Of a stretch of DNA of 64,000 nucleotides, positions 40,461 to 48,123 are shown in pieces. The translations under genes were made by a program, and so were the position numbers. Each line of letters begins with the position of its first letter. Within the stretch, counting starts at the first letter, position 1. The notes beneath the pieces were generated by a model. That model made no database searches. It was not told where the DNA came from and was given only the letters and a program-made list of their open reading frames with translations. The stretch is from Actinomycetes bacterium (GTDB taxonomy: Bacteria > Actinomycetota > Acidimicrobiia > Acidimicrobiales > Ilumatobacteraceae): positions 1-64,000 of the forward strand of contig JAIOPC010000014.1 in the NCBI GenBank assembly GCA_021414085.1. Reading direction: 5' to 3'.

Positions 40461-40907
40461 ATGCGCCCGCGGCTGCTGCACAGCAAGGAGACGTTGCGCC
40501 GTCGTCGGCGGCTCAGCAACACGTGGGCGGGTGTGGTGGTGGCCTGGTCGTTCATCCGCACCTTGTTGGTCTGGGCGGCGGTCGGCGACTACGGCCTGAA
40601 CCCGTGGATCTACCTGGCAATCGACCTCAGCAGCGCGGTGGTGGATGCGATCACTACCCCACGAATGGTTCTCAACTTCATCGACGAGCGCTACCGGGTG
40701 GCTGCCGGCTGGGGCCTGATCGCTCTGGTCGCCTTCATCGTTCCCGACCTCTACATCTTCCTCGGCACCCGCACCCTGCCGACGAAGCTGATCGTCCTCA
40801 TTTGCGTGATCATCGGGTCGACATTGACGGTCGGCGTCATCAGCGTCACGCGCAAGGTCAACAAGGGTCGGCTCGAACGCAAGGCGGCCGCCGCGGCGTC
40901 TGATTGA
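40461..40907 (+). CDS. Small membrane protein of unknown function
   Basis: 148 residues. A basic head (HSKETLRRRRRLSN) precedes about four hydrophobic segments (near residues 23-42, 48-63, 84-100 and 107-126) and a basic tail. This is the positive-inside pattern of an inner-membrane protein with both ends in the cytoplasm. No domain is recognised. It follows the helicase gene by 18 nt and is followed by a flavodoxin-like gene 8 nt later, so a three-gene unit is possible. Confidence 0.7.
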   Translation: MRPRLLHSKETLRRRRRLSNTWAGVVVAWSFIRTLLVWAAVGDYGLNPWIYLAIDLSSAVVDAITTPRMVLNFIDERYRVAAGWGLIALVAFIVPDLYIFLGTRTLPTKLIVLICVIIGSTLTVGVISVTRKVNKGRLERKAAAAASD

Positions 40908-40915
40908 ATAGCCCC

Positions 40916-41347
40916 ATGAAGGCAGCCATTCTTTTCGAGAGCCTTACGGGCCACACGCGCACGGCGGGCGAACTGATCGCCAGCAACTTGCAACAGGAAG
41001 GCTGGGGCATCACCGGCGTCTCGCCCGTTCGCAAGCCCGAGATGGCCAGCATTCAAGACGCCGACATGATCATCATCGGCACGTGGGTGCACGGCCTGTT
41101 CGTCGTTGGTCAAGCCCCGTGGGGTCTCGGTGCGATCGCTGGCCTACCCGCGATGCAAGGCAAGCTCGCTGCAACCTTCTGCACCTTCGCGTTGAACCCG
41201 GCGAAGACTCTCGACAAGCTCGATGGCGCTGTTAGCCAGCTTGGTGCGGAAGTCATCGGTGGCTTGGCGTTGCACCGCAGCAAGCTCGCAGCTCACTCAG
41301 AAGAGTTCGCCGCGCGGCTAATCGCCAACGTGCCCGTTCGCGCCTGA
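40916..41347 (+). CDS. Flavodoxin-like protein
   Basis: 143 residues from the ATG at 40916. The FMN phosphate loop is visible (ILFESLTGHTRTAGELIA, a T/S-rich loop right after the first strand), followed by MIIIGTWVHGLFVVGQAPWG, the aromatic-containing second loop. The Rossmann-like order of a short-chain flavodoxin is kept. Such proteins carry electrons for reductases or act as quinone or menaquinone-linked partners. No electron donor is encoded next to it. The gene is convergent with the serpin gene. Confidence 0.8.
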   Translation: MKAAILFESLTGHTRTAGELIASNLQQEGWGITGVSPVRKPEMASIQDADMIIIGTWVHGLFVVGQAPWGLGAIAGLPAMQGKLAATFCTFALNPAKTLDKLDGAVSQLGAEVIGGLALHRSKLAAHSEEFAARLIANVPVRA

Positions 41348-41354
41348 CCTCGAT

Positions 41355-42653
41355 CTAGACGCGCGTTGCGCTCGGGTCGTTGACGCGACCCATAAACACG
41401 ACTGCGCCCGAGCTGCGAGCAATCAACCAGAACGTGAAGGGGCGATCGATTGTCAGAGTGATCGGCTCCTGCTCCGGCGGTGCCGACGTGGCCACCATCA
41501 CAACAGCCGTCGCGGCGGCTGCTTCGGTGCCCTCTTCGTCGACGGTGATGTTGGCTTGGTGGATGACATCGCCAACGACAAGCTTCTCCTCGGTTGTCAT
41601 TCCACTGAAGTCGGCGTTGTCGCTGAATGCGGTCGGCATTCCCATGTCCTTGAGCGTGTCGGCCAAGCTGACCGATGTCTCGATGTCGAACTTCGGGAAC
41701 CCGAGGTCGACTGGTCGCTCCCGAAGTGACGCCGTCGCTTCTGCGACAGTCGGCATCAGCGTGTCGGCTGTGTCGCCAACGGCCACGACCATCGCCAGTT
41801 CGCCGAACACATACGGCAACTCGATGGCTTGCCAACCGTCGCCTTCGGAGTGCGCCAATCGTCGCGATGTATGCATCATCTCGACGTCGACATCGCCGCC
41901 CGGTGTCGCGAACGACTCGGTAGCCGTTTGCTCCTTGTCGAAGGTGTCGTTCCAGTTGGCCTTGAGGTAGATCGCGTTGACAAGCGTCAGTCGCGAGTCG
42001 GCGGTGATGACTCCTTCAGCGAGCAACTCTGGAATGCGATCGCGGGTCTCGGTGGCGACCCACTCGTTGATCGTCTGACGCGCTGCTTCTGGATCGGCCG
42101 TGTAGTCGACGAGCTCCAGTCCAGCGCCGTACTCCGCGGACAAGAGATCAAGAAACGCTTTCTCGAAGTTCAATCCCGCTTGGCCCCACAAAGAGTTGGC
42201 GATTGACAACTGAACTTCGCTGATGCCTTCGCCACCATCAGCCGTGTTGTCCTGCGACTTGTTTGCTGCTTCGAGAGCGGCGGCAAGTCCATTCATCGAG
42301 CGGTGGATAGTGAACGGGTCGGCGACGTGCAGCACCAGGTCCATTTCCGCGAGCGTCGCCCCCTTCGCCCCGGCCGACGTCATCGCCAACGCGAGCGCGA
42401 TGCTGGCTGGCGAGAACACAAGGTTCGCCACCGGGTCGACGCTGGTCAGGTGCAGAAACATGTCGTCGGCGAAGGCGTTGATCGCAGCGGCCGCATCCGT
42501 CGGATCGGCACCGGCAGTGACACGTGGAGCATCGCCGCGCAAGCTGCTCGCCCCGTTTGCGGTTTGAGTCTTCTTGGCGTCGTCAGAGCAGGCTGCGAAC
42601 ACCTGGGCGACGGCCGGAACGGCGAGTAGTTGGAGGAAGGTACGGCGTTGCAT
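41355..42653 (-). CDS. Serpin (serine protease inhibitor) lipoprotein
   Basis: 432 residues. The N-terminus MQRRTFLQLLAVPAVAQVFAAC has a twin-Arg-like start and a lipobox Cys, so the protein is likely exported and lipid-anchored. The serpin fold is supported by NLVFSPASIALALAMTSAGAKGAT, LVNAIYLKANWNDTF and the C-terminal RPFTFWLIARSSGAVVFMGRV (quoted only in key parts). The hinge is of the inhibitory type: after VDEEG comes T-E-A-A-A-A-T. Counting from the hinge Gly as P15, P1-P1' is Thr-Ser (within MVATSAPP). It should trap a serine or cysteine protease outside the membrane. Bacterial serpins are uncommon. Confidence 0.9.
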   Translation of the reverse strand: MQRRTFLQLLAVPAVAQVFAACSDDAKKTQTANGASSLRGDAPRVTAGADPTDAAAAINAFADDMFLHLTSVDPVANLVFSPASIALALAMTSAGAKGATLAEMDLVLHVADPFTIHRSMNGLAAALEAANKSQDNTADGGEGISEVQLSIANSLWGQAGLNFEKAFLDLLSAEYGAGLELVDYTADPEAARQTINEWVATETRDRIPELLAEGVITADSRLTLVNAIYLKANWNDTFDKEQTATESFATPGGDVDVEMMHTSRRLAHSEGDGWQAIELPYVFGELAMVVAVGDTADTLMPTVAEATASLRERPVDLGFPKFDIETSVSLADTLKDMGMPTAFSDNADFSGMTTEEKLVVGDVIHQANITVDEEGTEAAAATAVVMVATSAPPEQEPITLTIDRPFTFWLIARSSGAVVFMGRVNDPSATRV

Positions 42654-42695
42654 ATCTATGTGACGAAGCCCGACCGACCGTGGTTCCCGGCGTCC

Positions 42696-43175
42696 CTAAT
42701 CGGCAGTCAAGTCGAGCGTCAGCTCGCTGTTGGCGCTGATGATTGGCCCGACGCCTGGCGGGGGCGTGGCGAGATCCGCGACCTGCAGCGTGCGCCCCTC
42801 GCAGTCGGTGAACGTTCGTGTCTTCTTGATCAGCTCGATTGTGCAGCCCGCATCGCGGTCGGCGGGGTGGGCCAGGTAGACCGCCCACCCGAAATCGATG
42901 TCGGCGCCGGTGTGATCGACGACCACGTTGCGATCGTCGCCCAGCAAGTCGCGCAGAATGATCGGGCCATCGCGATCGATCACGCCAGCCACAAACGCTG
43001 TCGAGCCCATCTCCTGCACGGTTGGCGCCAGATTGCTGGTCGTGTCGTCGCTGTTGTTGGCGATGATGGCGGCAACGCCCCACAGCGCCAGCCCCAGCAC
43101 AGCGAAGAACCCGAGGCCGAGCAACACGGGCACAACGGCCCGGGCGAATGTGGACTGCAGCTGCGGTCGGCGCAT
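42696..43175 (-). CDS. Membrane-anchored protein with possible degenerate Rieske-like domain
   Basis: 159 residues from the ATG at 43175; a TTG at 43205 is an alternative. One transmembrane segment (residues about 13-40) after a basic head, then an external domain. The end (FTDCEGRTLQVADLATPPPGVG then ELTLDL) resembles the last third of Rieske proteins, where a CPCHGS loop is followed by a Gly-Pro-rich turn, but the Cys-x-His pairs that hold the 2Fe-2S cluster are gone. The two Cys left could form a disulfide. Function is unknown; the Rieske link is a weak inference. Confidence 0.6.
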   Translation of the reverse strand: MRRPQLQSTFARAVVPVLLGLGFFAVLGLALWGVAAIIANNSDDTTSNLAPTVQEMGSTAFVAGVIDRDGPIILRDLLGDDRNVVVDHTGADIDFGWAVYLAHPADRDAGCTIELIKKTRTFTDCEGRTLQVADLATPPPGVGPIISANSELTLDLTAD

Positions 43176-43224
43176 CAACCACAGTGTGCCCGACAGGTTG
43201 CCCAAGTTGCCCTATCCGGACGAA

Positions 43225-43254
43225 TTGAGGATCGGGTCGGATCGGTCGTAGGGT
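43225..43254 (+). promoter_or_regulatory. Candidate promoter for the B12-protein/sucCD operon
   Basis: TTGAGG (43225-43230), 18-nt spacer, TAGGGT (43249-43254), then 9 nt to the GTG at 43264. No Shine-Dalgarno site precedes that GTG. Confidence 0.4.
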
Positions 43255-43263
43255 TCCGAACTT

Positions 43264-43674
43264 GTGAAGAGGCCGTATCGAGTCGTCGTGGCGAAACCCG
43301 GGCTAGATGGCCACGACCGTGGGGCCAAGACCATTACCCGGGCGTTGCGCGACCACGGATTTGAAGTGATCTACACCGGGCTGCACCAGACGCCGGAACA
43401 AATCGCCGAGACGGCGCTGCAGGAAGACGTGGATGCGGTCGGCCTGTCATTGCTCAGCGGGGCGCACCTCACGCTGTTCCCGCGTGTGATGAACGAGTTG
43501 CGCGAACGCGGCCTCGGCGAGACGCTCGTGTTCGGTGGCGGGGTCATTCCCGCGGCTGATGTCCGTACGTTGAAAGAGCAGGGTGTGGCGGAAGTGTTTG
43601 GGCCCGGAAGTTCGCTGAAGGGCATCAGTAAGTGGCTTGAGGCCACGCTCGACGAGAAAGAGGACGCCACTTAA
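43264..43674 (+). CDS. Stand-alone B12-binding domain (methylmalonyl-CoA mutase C-terminal type)
   Basis: 136 residues, GTG start. The cobalamin motif Asp-x-His-x2-Gly is present in KPGLDGHDRGAKTI, then SLLSGAHLTLFP and FGGGVIPAAD complete the Rossmann-type domain. These small subunits carry adenosylcobalamin for methylmalonyl-CoA, isobutyryl-CoA or related mutases made of two chains. The next gene begins immediately (ATG directly after its stop) and encodes succinyl-CoA ligase, which uses the succinyl-CoA a mutase would form. The large mutase subunit is not in the window. Confidence 0.9.
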   Translation: MKRPYRVVVAKPGLDGHDRGAKTITRALRDHGFEVIYTGLHQTPEQIAETALQEDVDAVGLSLLSGAHLTLFPRVMNELRERGLGETLVFGGGVIPAADVRTLKEQGVAEVFGPGSSLKGISKWLEATLDEKEDAT

Positions 43675-44835
43675 ATGGACCTGTTCGAGTATCAGGGCAA
43701 GCAGTACTTCGCCCGTTTCGATATCCCTGTCAGCCCCGGCGACGTGGCGTTGACGGTCGATGAGGCCGTGGTCGCGGCCGAGGCTGCCGGCTACCCGGTT
43801 GTGGTGAAAGCGCAGGTGCAAGTCGGCGGGCGCGGTAAGGCGGGCGGCATCAAGTTGGCGAACAACGCGGACGAGGTGCGCCTGCACGCGGGAAACATCC
43901 TTGGCATGGACATCAAGGGCCATGTCGTCAAGCGCGTCTGGGTGGAACATGCCAGCGACATCAAGAAGGAGTACTACGCCTCGTACTCGCTCGATCGGGC
44001 GGCGAAGAAGCATCTGCTGATGCTCAGCGCCGAAGGCGGCGTCGAGATTGAAGCTGTGGCAGCCAAGGATCCCAATGCGATCGTCATGTTGCACATCGAC
44101 CCAGTTGACGGGCTGTCGCTTGCCGTTGCGCGCGACGCTGCGGTGCGCGCCAAGATCGACGAAGAAGCAATCGACGGTGTGGCGTCGATGCTGGTGAAGT
44201 TGTACGACTGCTTCACCCGTGGCGATTGCGACCTGGCCGAGATCAATCCGCTGATCTTGCGACCCGATGGCGGCGTGCACGCGCTCGACGCGAAAGTCAG
44301 CCTCGACAACAACGCGGCATTTCGTCACCCCGAGTGGGACGAGTTCCGCGCTACCGAAGAGTTGGATGAGCGCGAGAAGTTGGCGCGGTCCCACGACCTG
44401 CAATACATCGGGCTCGATGGAACTGTCGGCATTATTGCCAACGGTGCCGGTTTGGCGATGAGCACCCTCGATGTCGTCAACCAGGTCGGTGGCACGGCCG
44501 CCAACTTCCTCGACATCGGTGGCGGCGCCAACGCCGACATGATGGCCGCGGCCTTGGAGGTCATCAACTTCGATCAGAACGTGAAGAGCATCTTCATCAA
44601 CATCTTCGGTGGCATCACCCGCGGTGAAGACGTCGCCAATGGCATCGTCGCGGCGATGGGTCGCGTCGACCTGCGAGCGCCAATCGTGATCCGTCTCGAC
44701 GGAACCAACGCGGAAGAGGGTCGCGCAATTCTGGTCAACGCGGGCATTCCCGAAAGCAAGCTGTCGTCGAAACCCACCATGCTGGAAGCTGCCCGCGCGG
44801 CGGTCGCGCTGAGCAATCAGAACGGAGCGAAGTAA
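43675..44835 (+). CDS. sucC: Succinyl-CoA ligase (ADP-forming) beta subunit
   Basis: 386 residues. An ATP-grasp start (MDLFEYQGKQYFARFDIPV) and VVKAQVQVGGRGKAGG are typical, as are the Mg-site AEINPLIL and NIFGGITRGEDVANG near the C-terminus. The subunit binds nucleotide and succinate, and with SucD it makes ATP or GTP in the TCA cycle. The ATG abuts the stop of the B12 gene, and sucD starts 2 nt after its end, so the three are an operon. Confidence 0.98.
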   Translation: MDLFEYQGKQYFARFDIPVSPGDVALTVDEAVVAAEAAGYPVVVKAQVQVGGRGKAGGIKLANNADEVRLHAGNILGMDIKGHVVKRVWVEHASDIKKEYYASYSLDRAAKKHLLMLSAEGGVEIEAVAAKDPNAIVMLHIDPVDGLSLAVARDAAVRAKIDEEAIDGVASMLVKLYDCFTRGDCDLAEINPLILRPDGGVHALDAKVSLDNNAAFRHPEWDEFRATEELDEREKLARSHDLQYIGLDGTVGIIANGAGLAMSTLDVVNQVGGTAANFLDIGGGANADMMAAALEVINFDQNVKSIFINIFGGITRGEDVANGIVAAMGRVDLRAPIVIRLDGTNAEEGRAILVNAGIPESKLSSKPTMLEAARAAVALSNQNGAK

Positions 44836-44837
44836 CC

Positions 44838-45740
44838 ATGGCGATCTTCGTCAACGCCGACACCAAGGTGATCGTGCAAGGCCTCACCGGCGGTCAGGGC
44901 AAGTACCACGGATTGCGCAACAAGGCATACGGCACCCAAGTGGTCGCCGGTGTCACGCCCGGCAAGGGCGGAACCGACGTTGAGGGTGTGCCCGTGTTCG
45001 ACACGGTGGCGCAGGCTGTCGCGGCGACAGGTGCAACGGCGTCGTTCGTTGCGGTGCCCCCGAAGGCAGCGAGCGCGGCGATTCTCGAAGCCGCTGCCGC
45101 TGGCATCGCGTTCATCGTGTGCATCACCGAAGGAATCCCCGCACAAGACGAAGCGAAGGTGTTCAACACCCTGCTGCGCAACCATCCCAAGACGCGGCTG
45201 CTCGGCCCGAACTGTCCCGGCATCATCAGCCCCGGCAAGTGCAACATCGGCATCACCGCTGGCGAGATTGCGCAGTTGCCGACGGCGAAGGGTCCGAACG
45301 TCGGCATCGTGTCGCGTTCGGGCACCTTGACGTATCAGGCGCTGTACGAGTTGAAGCAGCGCGGCATCGGTGTCAGCACCTGTGTGGGCATCGGTGGCGA
45401 TCCGGTACCGGGCACCAACTTCATCGACTGTTTGAAGGAGTTCCAGGCAGACCCGGAAACGCATGCGATCATCCTCATCGGCGAGATCGGTGGCTCTGCG
45501 GAAGAGGAAGCAGCCGAGTACATCAAGGCGAGCGTCACCAAACCGATGAGCGCGTACATCGCCGGCGTCACTGCACCGGAGGGCAAGAAGATGGGTCACG
45601 CTGGCGCGATCACCAGCGGCGGCAAGGGCACTGCCAAAGGCAAGATGGACGCCTTGCGCGCCGCAGGTGTGAAGGTTGGTCTGAACCCCACCGAGGCTGG
45701 CGACCTGATGGCTGAAATTCTGGCCAGCATGGCTCGCTAG
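44838..45740 (+). CDS. sucD: Succinyl-CoA ligase alpha subunit
   Basis: 300 residues. The CoA-binding Rossmann part starts with VIVQGLTGGQGKYH and continues to GPNCPGIISPG. The phosphorylated His is in KKMGHAGAITSGGKG, in the usual place in the second domain. It completes the heterodimer with SucC. The start AACC-ATG follows GGAGCGAAG, a usable ribosome site. The next gene begins 20 nt after the stop with its own leaderless box. Confidence 0.98.
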   Translation: MAIFVNADTKVIVQGLTGGQGKYHGLRNKAYGTQVVAGVTPGKGGTDVEGVPVFDTVAQAVAATGATASFVAVPPKAASAAILEAAAAGIAFIVCITEGIPAQDEAKVFNTLLRNHPKTRLLGPNCPGIISPGKCNIGITAGEIAQLPTAKGPNVGIVSRSGTLTYQALYELKQRGIGVSTCVGIGGDPVPGTNFIDCLKEFQADPETHAIILIGEIGGSAEEEAAEYIKASVTKPMSAYIAGVTAPEGKKMGHAGAITSGGKGTAKGKMDALRAAGVKVGLNPTEAGDLMAEILASMAR

Positions 45741-45748
45741 GCCCGCAC

Positions 45749-45754
45749 TACCTT
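45749..45754 (+). promoter_or_regulatory. Candidate leaderless -10 box (TACCTT) for the DinB-like gene
   Basis: TACCTT is followed by CCGTTC and then the ATG at 45761. No Shine-Dalgarno site is present. Confidence 0.45.
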
Positions 45755-45760
45755 CCGTTC

Positions 45761-46291
45761 ATGCCGATTGTTCCTGACGACAAGAACTGGACGTGGGTGC
45801 TCGAGCGGCCGTGTCGCGACTGCGGCTTCGTCGCCGAAAACTTCGAACCCGCCGATACTCCCTCCAGCATTCGAGCGAACGCCGTGCGCTGGCAAGAGTT
45901 GCTCGCGCACCCGAACGTTCGTCTGCGCCCGAACGACTCGACGTGGTCAGCGCTTGAGTACGGATGCCACGTGCGCGATGTGTTTCGGTTGTTCAATCAT
46001 CGCCTCGAACGCATGCTGGACGAGGATGCGCCACAGTTTGCCAACTGGGATCAAGATGTAACCGCGATCGAGGAGCGCTACTCCGAGCAGAATCCGGCGG
46101 TGGTAGCCGCTGAGCTTGCGGAAGCCGCTGAGGTGCTAGCGACAACTTTCGAAAGAGTCACGCTCGGCGACCACGAGCGCACCGGGTTTCGTAGCGATGG
46201 CGCGGCCTTCACGATCGGCAGCTTTGCTCGCTATCTCATGCACGACCCGTTGCACCACGTCTGGGACGTCGAGCAGGGTTACGACAACTAG
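45761..46291 (+). CDS. DinB-like four-helix metal-binding protein
   Basis: 176 residues. The pattern WSALEYGCHVRDVFRLFNHRL after the first third and YLMHDPLHHVWDVEQGY at the end places His residues where the DinB/maleylpyruvate-isomerase superfamily binds a divalent metal. Members act on thiols such as mycothiol or bacillithiol or have unknown roles. The head (PCRDCGFVAENFEP) has a CxxC. It is convergent with the Nudix-like gene (2-nt gap). Confidence 0.82.
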   Translation: MPIVPDDKNWTWVLERPCRDCGFVAENFEPADTPSSIRANAVRWQELLAHPNVRLRPNDSTWSALEYGCHVRDVFRLFNHRLERMLDEDAPQFANWDQDVTAIEERYSEQNPAVVAAELAEAAEVLATTFERVTLGDHERTGFRSDGAAFTIGSFARYLMHDPLHHVWDVEQGYDN

Positions 46292-46293
46292 CG

Positions 46294-46830
46294 CTAGGGC
46301 AGTTGGCCCACGTGCGCGAGCGCTAAACGGATCAGGCGATCGTGTCCGCCGGTCATCTCGTTGCGCACCTTGTCGCTGATCGCTTCTGCTGGCGTGAACC
46401 AGCCAAGGTCTAGTGCTTCTTGCGTTGGCTGGCAATCGCCTGCGACCGGCACGACAAACGCCAGGCTGACGGCGTGGTGGCGCGGGTCTTGGTAGCCGCT
46501 GATGTCGGCGTCGGGGAAGTACTCCACGATCGTGAACGGAGCGATCTCGGGTGGGATCTGCGGTAACGCAACCGGCCCGAGGTCTTTTTCGAGATGGCGC
46601 AGCAGCGCAGTTCGAATCCGTTCGCCGTACAGCACGCGGCCGCTCACGACCATGCGGCTGATCGAACCGTCGGCCGCTTGGCGCAGCAACATGCCAATGT
46701 GGGTGACCCGACCGAGCTCGTCGACGCGCACGGGCACTGCATCGACATACACCAGCGGCACGTTGGCGCGGATGTTCTGTAGCGCATCGTGCGAGAGCCA
46801 CGCGGTGCGGGTGTCGACTTCCTCGGTCAT
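46294..46830 (-). CDS. Nudix-like DUF4916 protein with altered Nudix box
   Basis: 178 residues. The middle follows a Nudix fold (THIGMLLRQAADGSISRMV, later SLAFVVPVAGDCQPTQEALDLGWFT). The Nudix box GX5EX7REUXEEXGU is read here as GRVLYGE - RIRTALL - RHLEKDLG, so the first Glu is kept but the central REUXEE has become RHLEKD. Metal-dependent hydrolysis of nucleoside diphosphates may be lost or modified. DUF4916 proteins are common in actinobacteria and uncharacterised. The start overlaps the upstream acidic-protein gene by 4 nt. Confidence 0.82.
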   Translation of the reverse strand: MTEEVDTRTAWLSHDALQNIRANVPLVYVDAVPVRVDELGRVTHIGMLLRQAADGSISRMVVSGRVLYGERIRTALLRHLEKDLGPVALPQIPPEIAPFTIVEYFPDADISGYQDPRHHAVSLAFVVPVAGDCQPTQEALDLGWFTPAEAISDKVRNEMTGGHDRLIRLALAHVGQLP

Positions 46831-47189
46831 CGGCGGCCTCGGAGAGGATTGTGGTGCGGCTTGGAGCGCGGTTGCGGGGGTGCGTAGGCCCAGGTCTCGT
46901 CGTCGATGTCGACGTCGATGCCGTCGTCGTCAATATCGATTGGATCGGTCGGGGAGGCGACGATGATCGGTGCGTCCTCTTTGGCCGGGCGCAGTTCGAG
47001 CGCCTTCTCGAGTCCGAGCATTCCGCCAGCGAGCATCGCGCCCCCGACGCCGTAGTGACGGCGTGCGGTGGCGACCGGTGTCGGCTCGATGGTCAGATCC
47101 GGTGCGGGCTCGATGATGGTCTCGTCTGGCTCCACGACATTGAACGATACCCGTTCGATGCGCGGCCACTGCGGGTGGGCATTGCGCAA
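46827..47189 (-). CDS. Acidic low-complexity protein of unknown function
   Basis: Up to 120 residues. The start is uncertain: a TTG at 47189 gives the longest form and a GTG at 47135 a shorter one. A central Gly-rich helix-like stretch (GVGGAMLAGGMLGLEKALEL) is followed by an Asp-rich run (IDIDDDGIDVDIDD) and a basic tail. No domain is recognised. It overlaps the DUF4916 gene by 4 nt, which argues for translation and a shared role. Confidence 0.6.
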   Translation of the reverse strand: MRNAHPQWPRIERVSFNVVEPDETIIEPAPDLTIEPTPVATARRHYGVGGAMLAGGMLGLEKALELRPAKEDAPIIVASPTDPIDIDDDGIDVDIDDETWAYAPPQPRSKPHHNPLRGRR

Positions 47190-47208
47190 CGCCGTGTTGC
47201 AAAGTGCG

Positions 47209-47214
47209 TAGTCT
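47209..47214 (+). promoter_or_regulatory. Candidate leaderless -10 box (TAGTCT) for the Nei-like gene
   Basis: TAGTCT, then CTGCAC, then the GTG at 47221. No Shine-Dalgarno sequence is present. Confidence 0.45.
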
Positions 47215-47220
47215 CTGCAC

Positions 47221-48123
47221 GTGCCCGACGGCGATTCGACTCACCGCTCTGGAGCGGCGCTGCGAACAGCTCTCGTTGGCCGTCCGCTTCGGCGTTTCGA
47301 CGCACCTGGGTTGTTCGGACCTGTGCCCACCATCGGCCGCTTAATCGAACAGGTCGAGACCGACGGAAAGCGCCTTGAGATCGTCTGGGACGACGGCATC
47401 GTGTTGAAAACGCATCTGAGGTTGAACGGTGCGTGGCACCTGTATCGCACTGGCGAGCGGTGGCGTAAGCCGAACGACCAGATGCGGGTTGCCATTGAGG
47501 TTCCGGGTTGGGTAGCGGTGTGTTTCAACGCCGCCACCATCGAGACATATCGCGAGTTCGACCCTGTTCGGCACCCCGGTTTCGGCCGCCTGGCTGCCGA
47601 CCTGTCCAACGCGACCGACGCGGAGACTGCCGAGTGTGTCCGTCGCATGTTCGCTTACGCCGACGAGGCGTGTCCGATCGCTGAAGTGTTGCTGGATCAA
47701 CACGTCGCACGCGGGATTGGCAACGTGTATCGCAGCGAGATCCTTTGGGCGTGCGAACTCAGCCCGTTTGCCGAGGTCTCCTCGCTGTCGCTCGACGATT
47801 GCACACAGGTGATCAACGCCGCGACGCGTCTGTTGCGCACCAATCTCGATCGGGTGTATCTCGCGGCTGGCCCCGAGGCTCTGAGCGGACTCGCTGTGTA
47901 CGGCCGCAATGGAACACGTTGCGCCCGTTGCAGCGACACAGTGCAGGTTCGTCGCGTCGGTCAGTTCGAACGATTGCTGTATTTCTGCCCGGGTTGCCAG
48001 ATCCGGCACCAGCCGTTCGTCGAGCCGCCACTCGAACCGCCGATGCGCGAGATGGATCCGCACCCTGCGGCCACATTGTTCAACGCCGAGATGCGGCGTC
48101 GACGCGACTCAATCTCCGGCTGA
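47221..48123 (+). CDS. Fpg/Nei family DNA glycosylase-lyase with Asp at position 3
   Basis: 300 residues from a GTG. The N-terminal catalytic proline is in place (M-P), but the next acidic residue, normally Glu3 in MPEG-type starts, is Asp (MPDGD). The beta-sandwich lysine is in LKTHLRLNGAW, the helix-two-turn-helix in DQHVARGIGNVYRSEILW, and a C4 zinc finger (CARC ... CPGC) closes the domain. These enzymes excise oxidised bases and nick the strand. The family is Nei2-like by its start and W-rich H2TH. Glu-to-Asp may weaken the reaction. The end overlaps the cyclase gene by 15 nt (convergent). Confidence 0.9.
   Translation: MPDGDSTHRSGAALRTALVGRPLRRFDAPGLFGPVPTIGRLIEQVETDGKRLEIVWDDGIVLKTHLRLNGAWHLYRTGERWRKPNDQMRVAIEVPGWVAVCFNAATIETYREFDPVRHPGFGRLAADLSNATDAETAECVRRMFAYADEACPIAEVLLDQHVARGIGNVYRSEILWACELSPFAEVSSLSLDDCTQVINAATRLLRTNLDRVYLAAGPEALSGLAVYGRNGTRCARCSDTVQVRRVGQFERLLYFCPGCQIRHQPFVEPPLEPPMREMDPHPAATLFNAEMRRRRDSISG

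Noticed and set aside
38802-40481. 560-residue antisense frame opposite the helicase gene.
   Set aside because: It is the complement of conserved helicase motifs and has no recognisable domain.
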